A stretch of 64,000 nucleotides of DNA from Bradyrhizobium liaoningense (GCF_018130955.1 NZ_JAFCJM010000020.1:51416-115415); one strand, 5' to 3'. Shown: positions 8,885-17,077, counted from the first letter of the stretch. The notes: generated by a model from the sequence alone, not told the origin. Numbers and translations are program-made.

Positions 8885-9162
8885 GCATGGGTCTGCTCCG
8901 GCTTCTGCGCGGCAAGAAGGCGTCTGCACCGGTCGCTCGCGAGCGGCTGCAGATCCTGCTGGCGCACGAACGCGGAATGCGCGGTCAGCCCGATCTGCTC
9001 GGTGTGCTGCGTGAGGAAATTCTCGCTGTCGTCTCCAAGCATGTGAAGCTCGACCCGACCAAGGTCATCGTGCGGCTCGAACGCGGCGACGAGGTGTCGA
9101 CGCTTGAGGTCGACATCGAGGTGCCCAACGATTTTGAACGCAAGCGCGTGGCGGTCGCGTAG
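8881..9162 (+). CDS. minE: Cell division topological specificity factor MinE
   Basis: 93 residues, the usual size. The N-terminal MSMGLLRLLRGKK is the membrane-binding segment, followed by the anti-MinCD helix (ARERLQILLAHERG) and the C-terminal topological domain (LDPTKVIVRLERGDEVSTLEVDI). MinE stimulates MinD ATP hydrolysis and drives the pole-to-pole oscillation. The ATG at 8881 overlaps the minD stop by 4 bases, so the genes are translationally coupled. A second ATG at 8887 is possible. Confidence 0.95.
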   Translation: MSMGLLRLLRGKKASAPVARERLQILLAHERGMRGQPDLLGVLREEILAVVSKHVKLDPTKVIVRLERGDEVSTLEVDIEVPNDFERKRVAVA

Positions 9163-9254
9163 GGAACCGGACATCGGCTGAACCGTTGATCGGTAACCGC
9201 GGTGGATCTTGCGAGACCCGCCGCGGTTTCGACGTGTCAAACGGGAGAGCGCCC

Positions 9255-9440
9255 ATGATGTCCGAGCTCCAGGTCCACACCATCGCGCGACAGATGCTCG
9301 AACGGCACGGTTATGCCGCGATCGCGAAAGCCGCCGAGCAGGCCCAGGCCTGTGAAGGGCGCGGTGAGGCGGAGGATGCCAAGGAATGGCGTCACATCGA
9401 GGACGCCATGAAGATCATCCGCGGACCGCATCAGAGCTGA
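9255..9440 (+). CDS. Small conserved hypothetical protein
   Basis: 61 residues beginning MMSELQVHTIARQMLERHG, mostly helical and charged, with no signal peptide or membrane segment. GGGAGAG at 9243-9249 gives reasonable spacing to the ATG at 9255; an in-frame ATG at 9186 has no such site. It lies 92 bases after minE and may be read through from that operon. The family is not recognised beyond a resemblance to short rhizobial helical proteins; function unknown. Confidence 0.65.
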   Translation: MMSELQVHTIARQMLERHGYAAIAKAAEQAQACEGRGEAEDAKEWRHIEDAMKIIRGPHQS

Positions 9441-9449
9441 GTGCGCGTG

Positions 9450-9510
9450 AAGAGAACGCGTCAAGACTAGGCGCTAAAGCTCCGTTCCGATGTCATCGGA
9501 ACGGAAAATG
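9450..9510. repeat. Intergenic palindromic repeat, copy 1
   Basis: Contains AGAGAACGCGTCAA, a short spacer and a perfect palindrome (TCCGTTCCGAT, 3-base loop, ATCGGAACGGA at 9481-9505). The same elements occur in reverse order at 11090-11150, so the two copies are inverted relative to each other. AAAACGCGTCAA-type elements are frequent between genes in Bradyrhizobium and Rhodopseudomonas. Confidence 0.75.
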
Positions 9511-9512
9511 CC

Positions 9513-9755
9513 TCAGTGTTGCTGCTGGTCGCCGGCCTGTGCGGGCGGCCGATGCGGCGTCTGCGTTTGGCTGTTGCGCTCGCCGGTCTCCTTGCATGGG
9601 AGCTGGATCCACGACCCGTCGTCCGCCTGCTGATAGGCGCTGCAAGCTGTCGATTTATCCTCGCCTTTCTGGATCTCGGAGTTCTTCGCAAGCACCGGTG
9701 TGGTGAGGGCCGCGAGCGCCATGAACGCGGCGGTGGCGGTTGAGGCAATCCGCAT
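9513..9755 (-). CDS. Small secreted protein
   Basis: 80 residues with a signal peptide (MRIASTATAAFMALAALTTPVLA) and a short mature part that has two cysteines within CSAYQQADDGSWIQLPC, which could form a disulfide, and a Gln/Pro-rich tail. The ATG at 9755 follows GGAG at good spacing. It is downstream of, and on the same strand as, the 9869-10996 gene. Function unknown. Confidence 0.65.
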   Translation of the reverse strand: MRIASTATAAFMALAALTTPVLAKNSEIQKGEDKSTACSAYQQADDGSWIQLPCKETGERNSQTQTPHRPPAQAGDQQQH

Positions 9756-9868
9756 GGACGTTCTCCGTCTGGAAGCTGCATCCATGCTTGTGAGGATTGT
9801 GACGATTATTGGCCGCGCGGCGGGTTCCATCGCCGCGTGCTTAACTCGGCGAAAACGAAGGCGAGGTT

Positions 9869-10996
9869 TCACTGCCCGGCGGGCTCGATCGCGATGCCGT
9901 TGCGGCGGGCGCAGGCGCGCAGCCAGCCGATCACGCCGCCATGGACCGAGAATTCGTACTTGTCCTCGACCTTGCTTGCCCTGAGCTCGAAAACGGAGCG
10001 CTTCTCGATCGCGGCCAGGAGCGCGTTGCCGTGCTGCGGAAACAGGCCGATCTCGTCGTGACCCTGCATCTGCGCGGTGACGGCCGGAAACGGCTCGCCG
10101 CCGACTTTCAGCGTCGCCTCAAGGGGCGCGCCTTCCGGCAGATCGAGCTTGGAATCCTTCACCATCATCGAAAAACCCTTCAGCCGGCTTGCCATCAGGA
10201 AGGTGCCGAACCGGCGCGGAGGGGCGTCGCCTGGGATCACGTAATGACGGCGGATGAAGCAGACGATGATGGTGCCGTCGCGGTTGCGCAGCTCCGAGGC
10301 ATCCCAGCCCTCGATCTTCTGCTTGTCCTCGATGCCTGGCGGGCCGGCCGGTGTCGGCTGCATGACCGCGATCTTCGGCGAGCGCGGGCGCGGCGTGGGC
10401 ATGTCTGGCGCATTGGGATCGGTCGGCCTGTCGATCGCGATGTCAAAGGTCTTGCCGCATTGCTTGAGCCAGCCAAGCGCGTCCTGCGGAAGGTTGACGG
10501 TGATGGCGCCGGAATCGACGCCGGCGCCATCCGACCGCAGCGTGACAGATTGGGCCTTGCCGAGTGCTGCGAGCGCGCCATCGGCATCGCCGGGGTGCAG
10601 CGCCAGCGCCGTGCCGACGGTGAACCCCACGGCGGGAAAGGTCCGGCCGTCGATGATGACCTCGCCCTGGTCGTCCAGCACCTGTTCGCTCGGAAGGCGA
10701 TCGTCCATCATCGTGAAGACGAGGCCGGAGCCGCGGCTGATGTTCAGTGCAAAGCGGGTCTCGACCTTGCCGCTTCCGTTCGCGCGCGGCCTGAGGGCGA
10801 CCAGCACGCATTGGCGGACCTGGCCGTCGGGACCGGTCTGGGGCAGGGCGCTCCAGGCACCTTGGGGAAAGCGGACCTGCTGGCCTGCGACGGGCTTGTC
10901 GGCCGGTCCCGCCAGGGCGACCGGCGGCACAGCCGCAGCGAGCAGCGTTACCAGCGCGGCCGCGGCTTTCCCAAAATGTCCAGAGCTTGCCGGCAT
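9869..10996 (-). CDS. Secreted protein with an internal duplication
   Basis: 375 residues with a signal peptide (cleavage near residue 29, ALA). The mature protein looks like two related halves joined by a Pro-rich linker (about residues 190-215). The first ends LPQDALGWLKQCGKTFDIAI, the second ends VHGGVIGWLRACARRNGIAI, and both contain an IVCFI/QCVLV strand, a long beta region and an AVGF/AVTA segment. The gene sits between two inverted copies of an intergenic repeat. I do not recognise a named domain; an envelope or exported role is inferred from the signal peptide. Confidence 0.7.
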   Translation of the reverse strand: MPASSGHFGKAAAALVTLLAAAVPPVALAGPADKPVAGQQVRFPQGAWSALPQTGPDGQVRQCVLVALRPRANGSGKVETRFALNISRGSGLVFTMMDDRLPSEQVLDDQGEVIIDGRTFPAVGFTVGTALALHPGDADGALAALGKAQSVTLRSDGAGVDSGAITVNLPQDALGWLKQCGKTFDIAIDRPTDPNAPDMPTPRPRSPKIAVMQPTPAGPPGIEDKQKIEGWDASELRNRDGTIIVCFIRRHYVIPGDAPPRRFGTFLMASRLKGFSMMVKDSKLDLPEGAPLEATLKVGGEPFPAVTAQMQGHDEIGLFPQHGNALLAAIEKRSVFELRASKVEDKYEFSVHGGVIGWLRACARRNGIAIEPAGQ

Positions 10997-11089
10997 GGGC
11001 CCCTCGCGCGATGTCCTCTGCGGATTGGACGCGGAGGGCCGGGCCGAGGTTCACGGACGGCGCACCGTCCGTGGCCCAGAGGTTAGAAC

Positions 11090-11186
11090 TTCCGTTCCGA
11101 TAGAATCGGAACGGAAGCTCTGGATTCCTATTTTGACGCGTTTTCTTGACGCGAACCGGTGTCCACTTCGCTGGAAAACGCTCTAG
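11090..11186. repeat. Intergenic palindromic repeat, copy 2 (inverted)
   Basis: A 12-bp perfect inverted repeat (TTCCGTTCCGAT at 11090-11101, ATCGGAACGGAA at 11105-11116) is followed by TTGACGCGTTTTCTTGACGCG and a GGAAAACGCTCTAG end at about 11173. It is the reverse complement of the element at 9450-9510 plus an extra 60 bases. A shorter piece of the same family is at about 43672-43707. Confidence 0.75.
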
Positions 11187-11560
11187 TTGTTGCGAATGAG
11201 GCCGGCGAGGACGGCTTTCTGGGTGTCGCACCAGGTCTTCATGCCGAGGCGGCGCTGATCCATGTCGGTGGCCTGGGTCGCGACCGCGACCTCGGCCATC
11301 AGATCGTCGTCCTGCTTCTCGCCCATCTTGCCGCCGGTATGCATGAAGGCGATCGCCTTGCGGACCTTCTCGGTCGTGCCGTCGGGCAGGTGCATGTCCT
11401 GCGCCCGCTGCACCATGCCTTGGTAGACGACATCCGTGCCGGGGCATTCCACCTTGGCTGCAAACGCCTGCAGCACCATCGTCACATAGACTGACCGCGG
11501 CTCAGCCTGAGCGGGTGCAGCAAGCAAGAGCAGGCCGGCGATCAACAAACCGTAGCGCAT
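11183..11560 (-). CDS. Secreted hypothetical protein
   Basis: 125 residues with a clear signal peptide (MRYGLLIAGLLLLAAPAQA) and a helical mature domain with two cysteines (VECPG and TWCDTQ), probably disulfide-bonded in the periplasm. The stop codon lies at the edge of the preceding repeat. The start is the first in-frame ATG, with GGAGGACATTGG upstream. Function unknown. Confidence 0.7.
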   Translation of the reverse strand: MRYGLLIAGLLLLAAPAQAEPRSVYVTMVLQAFAAKVECPGTDVVYQGMVQRAQDMHLPDGTTEKVRKAIAFMHTGGKMGEKQDDDLMAEVAVATQATDMDQRRLGMKTWCDTQKAVLAGLIRNN

Positions 11561-11685
11561 TCCAATGTCCTCCCGTTTTTTGGGAGGCTAGCGTCCGCTG
11601 CGCCGCTCTGCAATGGGCCGTGCGCCGGATTGTCGATGGCCGCGCGGCCGCGCTATCGTGAACGCCTTTGGTCCGGGAGTCCGAC

Positions 11686-12471
11686 ATGAGCCTGTTGAGC
11701 ACGCCGTTCGATCCCGCGCGCGACACGGCAATCGTGACCGGCGCCGGCAACGGCATCGGCCGCGCCATTGCGCTGGCCCTCGTCGGCGAGGGCGTGCGGA
11801 CGGTGTTTGCCGACGTCAGCGAGGAGCGGGTGCGTGCCGCGATCAAGGCGGTGGCCCGGCCCGAGCTTGCGCTGCCCTGGGTCGGCGATCTCTCCAGTCT
11901 CGAAGCCTGTGATGCATTGCTTGCGGCCGCGCACGCAGCTTTCGGCGACGTCACGCATTTCGTGCACAGCGCATCGCCGCCGCGACGGGAGGCCGATCAC
12001 GCGCTCGCGGTCGATCGCCGGACGTGGCAGGAGATGCACGCGGTCAACCTCGATGCGGGCTTTCATCTGTCGCGCGAGATCGCGAAGCGGCTGATCGCGG
12101 CGAAAGAGCCCGGCTCGTTCCTGTTCCTCACCTCGCTGCACGCGGGCACGCCGCGCAACCTGCCGCATTATTCGACCGCAAAGGCGGCGATGGCGATGCT
12201 TGTGAAGGAGCTCGCGAAGACGTATGGCCGCTACAACATCCGCGTCAACGCGCTAGTGCCGGGCGCAATCGCGGCGGGCGGCTTCGTCGCCGATCCATCG
12301 CTTGCGCGGCACATTCCGCTCGGCCGTCTCGGCGAGGCCAGCGACCTCGCACCGATGGCGCTCGCCGTGCTCTCGAACCGAGTGTCGGCCTATATCACCG
12401 GCGCAGCCTTCGTCGTCGACGGCGGACTGTCGCTGACGAACTGGTTCGAGCCGCCGGCGCTCGAGGGTTGA
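11686..12471 (+). CDS. SDR family oxidoreductase
   Basis: 261 residues. The cofactor motif TGAGNGIG is at about residues 17-24 and the catalytic YSTAK lies after LFLTSLHAG; the C-terminus ends with the usual SAYITGAAFVVDGGLS. This is a FabG/glucose-dehydrogenase-like classical SDR. The central NNAG motif is replaced by VHSASPP, an uncommon change near the cofactor. The ATG at 11686 is 6 bases after CGGGAG. Stand-alone gene; the stop abuts that of the next gene on the other strand. Confidence 0.85.
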   Translation: MSLLSTPFDPARDTAIVTGAGNGIGRAIALALVGEGVRTVFADVSEERVRAAIKAVARPELALPWVGDLSSLEACDALLAAAHAAFGDVTHFVHSASPPRREADHALAVDRRTWQEMHAVNLDAGFHLSREIAKRLIAAKEPGSFLFLTSLHAGTPRNLPHYSTAKAAMAMLVKELAKTYGRYNIRVNALVPGAIAAGGFVADPSLARHIPLGRLGEASDLAPMALAVLSNRVSAYITGAAFVVDGGLSLTNWFEPPALEG

Positions 12472-12708
12472 TTAGCTCGATCGTCGCCAACTCGGCACGG
12501 GATCGAGCGGCGTGCGATAGAGTTCGTTGTGATCGCGGTCGGTGACGCGCACTGCGCAGCCCTTGCTCTGAAGCTCGGGCTTCACTTGCGACAGCTCGCT
12601 CGCCAACTGGTGGGCGCGATCGGAAGCGACCTCCAGGTCTTCGAGGATAATGCCGCCCTGGTTCTTGAACTCTTCACCAACCACAAGATCGAAGTAGTAG
12701 TAAGGCAT
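12472..12708 (-). CDS. DUF6894 protein
   Basis: 78 residues starting MPYYYFDLVVGEEF, the signature opening of DUF6894, a small alpha/beta protein abundant in Bradyrhizobium with many copies per genome. ILEDLEVASDRAHQLASEL is the conserved helix. No known activity. Its stop abuts that of the convergent SDR gene. Confidence 0.8.
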   Translation of the reverse strand: MPYYYFDLVVGEEFKNQGGIILEDLEVASDRAHQLASELSQVKPELQSKGCAVRVTDRDHNELYRTPLDPVPSWRRSS

Positions 12709-12843
12709 CCGAATTCCCCGAGTCCAATGTCCTCAAGTCCAAGTTCATGAGGGATCGTATCACTGAGTCGATCGTTATCGAATGAACACGTCGCGCAATC
12801 TCTGTGCGTATGGCGCAAAAATCATGTGCAGTACGAATGCTCG

Positions 12844-12858
12844 TTAAGTTTTTATTAA
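12844..12858 (+). promoter_or_regulatory. Possible CtrA box upstream of the sRNA candidate
   Basis: TTAA-N7-TTAA at 12844-12858 in an AT-rich stretch. Its centre is about 35 bases before the first hairpin of the RNA candidate at 12885-12966, and about 140 bases upstream of the divergent DUF6894 gene. The flanking bases are not the preferred C, so the match is weaker than the one before minC. Confidence 0.4.
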
Positions 12859-12884
12859 ATATGTCGGGGCGATGCTCGCCTCAT

Positions 12885-12966
12885 GGAATTGCAACGGAAC
12901 CGGGCTCCGGGAACCGGCAGTTGCAAGAGAAGGCCGCCGGCATAGATCCCGGCGGCCTTTTCTCTG
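12885..12966 (+). ncRNA. Candidate small RNA with intrinsic terminator
   Basis: About 80 bases with no ORF. TTGCAAC (12889-12895) pairs with GTTGCAA (12920-12926), enclosing a CCGG-GCT-CCGG mini-hairpin. A strong terminator follows: AGAAGGCCGCCGG and CCGGCGGCCTTTTCT around an 8-base loop, ending in a T-rich tail only on the + strand. No protein gene reads into it on that strand, so the terminator implies a transcript starting in the gap. A TTAA-N7-TTAA box sits where a -35 element would be. No RNA family is recognised. Confidence 0.5.
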
Positions 12967-13025
12967 TGCGGCTTCCTTTCACCGTAGTCGCCCGGGATTA
13001 ACGCGTCCCACCGACTCGGACAGCG

Positions 13026-13289
13026 TTACTGCTGCTTTCGCGCTACGATCCATCGCGCCAACGCGACCAGTGCATAGACGGCGATTGCCACGGGCGTGAA
13101 CAGCACGAGCATGCCGAACAGGGTCATGGCGTCGGCGACGAAATTGCCCGACGCCTGCGTGCCTGCAATGCGCGCGATGATCACGCTTGCGATGCCGATC
13201 AGCGCGAACGCAGCGATCGTTGCAAGCAGGATGACGAGCGGCGGTGCCGCCAGCCACGCATTCGAGATCAAGCGTCGGACCGTCATCAC
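13026..13289 (-). CDS. Small inner-membrane protein
   Basis: 87 residues with two strong transmembrane helices (about residues 14-40 and 52-76) and basic ends (MMTVRRL and RWIVARKQQ). No enzymatic motif. The start could be either of two adjacent ATGs. Function unknown. Confidence 0.6.
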   Translation of the reverse strand: MMTVRRLISNAWLAAPPLVILLATIAAFALIGIASVIIARIAGTQASGNFVADAMTLFGMLVLFTPVAIAVYALVALARWIVARKQQ

Positions 13290-13373
13290 AAGATTCGACC
13301 AGCGGACCGCCTGCGGAATGCCGCGGACCTCTGCTTTGGTGTCCGTCGCGCCCTGATCGGTTCAGTGGCGCGT

Positions 13374-13458
13374 TAGAGCATGATCCGGAAAAGTGTGTAG
13401 AGTTTTCCCTCGCGACAAACGCGGCACGCGTTTGCGCGGAGAGCATGCTCGAATAAGT
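13374..13458. repeat. GAGCATGATCCGGAAAAGTG-type interspersed repeat
   Basis: Begins AGAGCATGATCCGGAAAAG and ends with GAGAGCATGCTC; the interior carries TTTTCC and a pair of CGCG-rich arms. This is the widespread rhizobial GAGCATGATC element. A truncated copy occurs at 50611-50633. Confidence 0.7.
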
Positions 13459-13459
13459 T

Positions 13460-14470
13460 CTAGCGTACCGGCATCGGTGGCCGCACCACCGGCCCATCAT
13501 CATCGGCGACGGCCTGCGACGTCGGCGCCGGTGGCGGAGGAGCGGCAGCGGCCTGCGATGGCGGCGGCGCGATTGGCATCGGCGCATAGCTCGGTGCGTA
13601 AGCCGGCGTGATGACCGGCTTCGGCTTGCGCACCGGTGGCGGCGCCGCTGCTGCGGGCGGCTTCGGCGCGAGCGCGGAAACCCTGGCGCGGGGATCGACG
13701 ATCTTCGCTTCGGCAGGCTTTGGCGCCGACGCTTTTGCCATCTCGCGCGTCATCTGCTCCTGGCCGGCCTTCAACTCTGCAATCGTCGCTTTCAATTGCT
13801 CGATCTGCTGTCCCATCGCGGCGAGATCTTGCGTCATCGATTGCAGCGACTGCGGTGTGTCCGGTGTCGCCACAGCCGGTGCCACCGCGGCCGGTACCAC
13901 CGCGGCTGCATCCTGAGGCTGCTCGGCGGGCGCTGCCGCGGGTTGATCGGCTGCGGCCGCCTGAGTCTCGGATGCGGCGGGTTGCTCGGCGGCGGCCGGC
14001 GTTGCCTTCGAGGCCGTCAGCGTCGGCACCCACGCTGCAATCATCTCCTTGGCGGTGTCGCCATGCGCCTGCCAGGCGATAGTGGCGGCCGCGCTGCCCG
14101 CAGCGAACAGCATGCTGAGCGACGCTCCCGCAAGCCATTTGCCGACCCTCGAACGCTTGCGGGTGACACGAAGATCGTTCGCCGCTTCACGTACTGCCGT
14201 ATCGACCGAAGGCGCGGCAGCGGGGGCTGCAAGTGGTGCCACGCTGATCTTCGGCTCTGTGCGCACCGTTGGGTCGGGCGCGAGCGGGGCTACATTCGTG
14301 TTGACGCGCGCGCCGCGCAAGATGTCGGGCGAGATCCTGAACGCGTCGTGCGGATCGTTGTCCTTCACGCCGTCCTGTGTGGTGTCCTTGACGATTTCCT
14401 TGGCGATTTCCTTGGCGGTGTCCTTGACGATTTCATCGACGATTTGCTTGCTGTTCAGCGTCGCGAGCAT
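13460..14470 (-). CDS. Membrane-anchored coiled-coil protein, Ala/Pro-rich
   Basis: 336 residues. An N-terminal repetitive amphipathic stretch (KDTAKEIAKEIVKDTTQDGVK), a basic linker, then one transmembrane helix at about residues 122-142, an Ala/Gln-rich region, a coiled coil (LQSMTQDLAAMGQQIEQLKATIAELKAG split over about residues 215-245) and a Pro-rich C-terminus. The topology is cytoplasmic N-terminus and periplasmic coiled coil. GGGGAG precedes the ATG at 14470. It resembles the 62346-63038 protein in layout. Function unknown. Confidence 0.65.
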   Translation of the reverse strand: MLATLNSKQIVDEIVKDTAKEIAKEIVKDTTQDGVKDNDPHDAFRISPDILRGARVNTNVAPLAPDPTVRTEPKISVAPLAAPAAAPSVDTAVREAANDLRVTRKRSRVGKWLAGASLSMLFAAGSAAATIAWQAHGDTAKEMIAAWVPTLTASKATPAAAEQPAASETQAAAADQPAAAPAEQPQDAAAVVPAAVAPAVATPDTPQSLQSMTQDLAAMGQQIEQLKATIAELKAGQEQMTREMAKASAPKPAEAKIVDPRARVSALAPKPPAAAAPPPVRKPKPVITPAYAPSYAPMPIAPPPSQAAAAPPPPAPTSQAVADDDGPVVRPPMPVR

Positions 14471-14731
14471 CGAAGCTCCCCTAAGGCCTGATCGTCCGCA
14501 TTCGCGCGAGCCGATTGAATTGAGGTCAGCGGACCCCTGTCCCACCCCGCACGACTCCAGCCGGGTTTGACCAAAGCAAGGCGAAGGGAAGGTGACTGTG
14601 AGGCCGTAGTTTGCCGCACCCGGCGAGTCCCCCTCGATGTCGAATTTCTGTTAGGGTTCCCGGCCGGTTGCCATCTTTTCTGCACGATTTGGGCAGCAAA
14701 GTTTGATCCCAAGCTGCACTGGAGGCAGGCG

Positions 14732-15379
14732 GTGCAAAAATCTCTTCTCACGGGGTTGCTGGCGATCGCATTGCCGCTCGCCGGCTGTATGCAGGCGACG
14801 CTCGCGCCGCCATCCGACGCGAGCCTGACGCCGCGTGATCGGCAGTTGCTGGCGCACGCACCCTACGCGCAGGCGAGCGTGCCCGAGCAATATTTGCGGC
14901 ATGTCGTCGACTATTCGCGCAAGGAGCGGCCCGGTTCCATCCTGGTCGATACGGACGCGCGCTATCTTTACTACGTGCTGCCCGATGGCAAGGCGATCCG
15001 GTACGGCGTCGCGGTCGGCGAGGAGGCCATGGCGTTTTCCGGCGTGGCGCAGGTCGGCCGTATGGCGGAATGGCCCGACTGGATTCCGACCGCGGAGATC
15101 CAGGCGCGCCTAGGCCCGTATCCGGCGCGCGTTCCCGGCGGCCCCGCAAACCCGCTCGGCGCGCGAGCGCTCTATCTCTATGCCGGTAACAAGGACACCC
15201 TCTACCGCATCCACGGCACCAACCAGCCCGAATATATCGGGCAGGCGATTTCATCGGGCTGCATCCGGATGCGCAATGAGGACGTGATCGACCTCTACGG
15301 CCGGGTCAAGCAGGGCTCGATGGTGGTGGTGCTGCCGCCGCGGGCCGCGGCCGAGACAGGATCGCGCTGGCGCGGGTGA
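14732..15379 (+). CDS. L,D-transpeptidase lipoprotein (YkuD domain)
   Basis: 215 residues. A lipoprotein signal ends in LAGC, and the YkuD catalytic motif is HGTNQPEYIGQAISSGCIRM with His and nucleophilic Cys. Such enzymes make 3-3 cross-links in peptidoglycan or attach proteins to it, acting in the periplasm. The start is GTG at 14732, 6 bases after GGAGG (14721-14725); in-frame ATGs upstream have no ribosome-binding site and would bury the signal peptide. Bradyrhizobium carries many paralogues. Confidence 0.9.
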   Translation: MQKSLLTGLLAIALPLAGCMQATLAPPSDASLTPRDRQLLAHAPYAQASVPEQYLRHVVDYSRKERPGSILVDTDARYLYYVLPDGKAIRYGVAVGEEAMAFSGVAQVGRMAEWPDWIPTAEIQARLGPYPARVPGGPANPLGARALYLYAGNKDTLYRIHGTNQPEYIGQAISSGCIRMRNEDVIDLYGRVKQGSMVVVLPPRAAAETGSRWRG

Positions 15380-15395
15380 GGGACGCCCGCGCGAC

Positions 15396-15827
15396 TTACT
15401 CTTCCGGCCGGGCGACGCGCCAGAGCATGGTCGTGGCGATGCCGTTGATGTCCCCGGGAGCCTTGTCCGCGAGCGAGGTGTAGAGCGGGCGATAGCGATA
15501 GGCCCACATCTTGCTGCCGTCGTTACGGGTGATGATCGTGAAATCGCCGACCGCCTTGGCGTCCTTGGGCGCCGAGAGCGGGGTCCAGTTCTCGGTGCAT
15601 TTGCCGTCGCAGCTCGACGTCTTTCCGCTGGTATCGCGCTCGTAATAGTACAGCGTCATGCCCTTGAGATCGACGAGCTTCGGACCTTGCTTGGTCTGGA
15701 CCACGCGCGCCGGCGAGGTCTGCGCGTCCGGCTTCGGCGGCGGTTCCGAGGAGCCGCCATGTCCATTCGCAAGCGCCTGGTCCGCCGAGACCAGCAGGGC
15801 CGCGGCCAAAAGTGCGAACCTCAACAT
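15396..15827 (-). CDS. Secreted COG4315-type repeat protein
   Basis: 143 residues with a signal peptide (cleavage near ALA, residue 20) and the COG4315 pattern: LVDLKGMTLYYYERDTSGK, then the disulfide-type SSCDGKCTENWTPL and a second YRPLYTS strand set. These periplasmic or lipoprotein-like domains have no proven function. The gene converges on the transpeptidase gene with 16 bases between the stops. A CtrA box lies 22-36 bases before the ATG. Confidence 0.8.
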   Translation of the reverse strand: MLRFALLAAALLVSADQALANGHGGSSEPPPKPDAQTSPARVVQTKQGPKLVDLKGMTLYYYERDTSGKTSSCDGKCTENWTPLSAPKDAKAVGDFTIITRNDGSKMWAYRYRPLYTSLADKAPGDINGIATTMLWRVARPEE

Positions 15828-15848
15828 CCCAAGCCCCCGATCGCAAAG

Positions 15849-15863
15849 TTAATCGCGCGTTAA
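15849..15863 (-). promoter_or_regulatory. CtrA box before the COG4315 gene
   Basis: On the minus strand this reads TTAACGCGCGATTAAC: two TTAA words separated by 7 bases, the second followed by the preferred C. It lies 22 to 36 bases upstream of the 15827 start codon, closer than normal for activation, so repression or a very short leader is likely. Confidence 0.5.
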
Positions 15864-16071
15864 GCGCCGAATGGAATGCGGATGGTAGCCGCAGAAGGTT
15901 AGTTCCAGGTTTCGTGCGGCTGCGACAATTATGGGCAAGCGCGCGCGTGGCCCCCGGCATGAACGGCAGATGAACGAGGCGGCGCGCGTTGCGCAATCGC
16001 TCCACCTTTCGACGAATGCCGCGGAACGCCTCTTCTGCTCGAACGTTCGGCCATGAGAGGAGGAGCATGTC

Positions 16072-17037
16072 ATGAAGCTGAAAGGCATTTTGATAGCAGC
16101 ATCGCTGCTCGTGCCCGGTGCAGCGCTCGCGGCGCCGGGTATCGTCACCGCATCGGTAGGCCTGCGCGCAGGACCGGGACCTGGCTTTCCGATGGTCGAT
16201 CGCATTCCCGCGGGTGCCCGCGTCAACATCCACGGCTGCCTCAAGGGTAATGCCTGGTGCGACGTGAGCTGGACCGACGATCGCGGCTGGGTATCGTCGC
16301 AATATCTCGAATATCTCTACCGCAATCGTTACGTCTATCTCCCCGATTATGTCGACGAGATCGATGTGCCGGTCGCGCCGTTCGTGCTGAGCTCGTACTG
16401 GTCGAGCTACTATCCAGGGCGGCCCTGGTACAATCGCCGCGCTTACTGGAATGACTATTGGAGCTCGCATCAGAGCACCGCGACGCGGCTGACCATCGAT
16501 CCGCGCGCTGCCCGTATCGGCCGCGCCGCTGCCGCGCGCGACGCCACGATCGCCGTCCGCGGTGACGCCGCCAAGCGCGACGCTGCAGCGGTTGCGGGCC
16601 GGACGCGGGCCGGTGTCAGCGAACGCTTGACGCGCGAGCAGACCATCGACCGCGCGCGCGGTGCGCGTGAGGCGCGTGGTCGCGCGCTGGACGCACAGGC
16701 GCGCATGACGCGTGAGAACGGTCCGGCGCGTGCCGCTGCCCGCGTGCAGCAGCAGCCGATCGCGCATGCGCGTCCGCAACCGCCGGCGATGGTGCGCAGC
16801 CATGAGGCGCCGCGGATTTCGGCCAGCCCGGCGGCACGTCCGGCAACGCCGCACGTCGCGCAGCCCAGCGTCAGCCACGGTCCGCCGATGAACGCGCATG
16901 CGCAGATGCCGGCGCCGCGCGCGGCCGCGCCTGCGATGCCGCACGCCGGTGGCGGCACTGCGCCCCACGGCAACGCCGCGCCACGCGTCGGTGGCGGTCC
17001 GCCGGCCGGCGGCCCTCCCGGGCATCAAAAGCACTGA
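16072..17037 (+). CDS. Secreted SH3b-domain protein with basic Ala/Arg-rich tail
   Basis: 321 residues: a signal peptide (cleavage near ALA, residue 20), a bacterial SH3 domain at about residues 22-84 (SVGLRAGPGPGFPMVDRIPAGARVNIHGC to DDRGWVSSQYL), a Tyr/Trp-rich segment (about 84-140) and a long low-complexity Arg/Ala then Pro/His/Gly tail. SH3b domains commonly bind cell-wall peptides. ATG at 16072 follows GGAGGAG. An intrinsic terminator lies 12 bases after the stop. Confidence 0.8.
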   Translation: MKLKGILIAASLLVPGAALAAPGIVTASVGLRAGPGPGFPMVDRIPAGARVNIHGCLKGNAWCDVSWTDDRGWVSSQYLEYLYRNRYVYLPDYVDEIDVPVAPFVLSSYWSSYYPGRPWYNRRAYWNDYWSSHQSTATRLTIDPRAARIGRAAAARDATIAVRGDAAKRDAAAVAGRTRAGVSERLTREQTIDRARGAREARGRALDAQARMTRENGPARAAARVQQQPIAHARPQPPAMVRSHEAPRISASPAARPATPHVAQPSVSHGPPMNAHAQMPAPRAAAPAMPHAGGGTAPHGNAAPRVGGGPPAGGPPGHQKH

Positions 17038-17048
17038 CCGTCTAATCG

Positions 17049-17077
17049 AAAGCCCGGCCCCGCGCCGGGCTTTCCTT
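17049..17077 (+). terminator. Intrinsic terminator after the SH3b gene
   Basis: AAAGCCCGGC (17049-17058) and GCCGGGCTTT (17064-17073) form a 10-bp stem with a 5-base loop, followed by CCTTTG. Confidence 0.8.
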
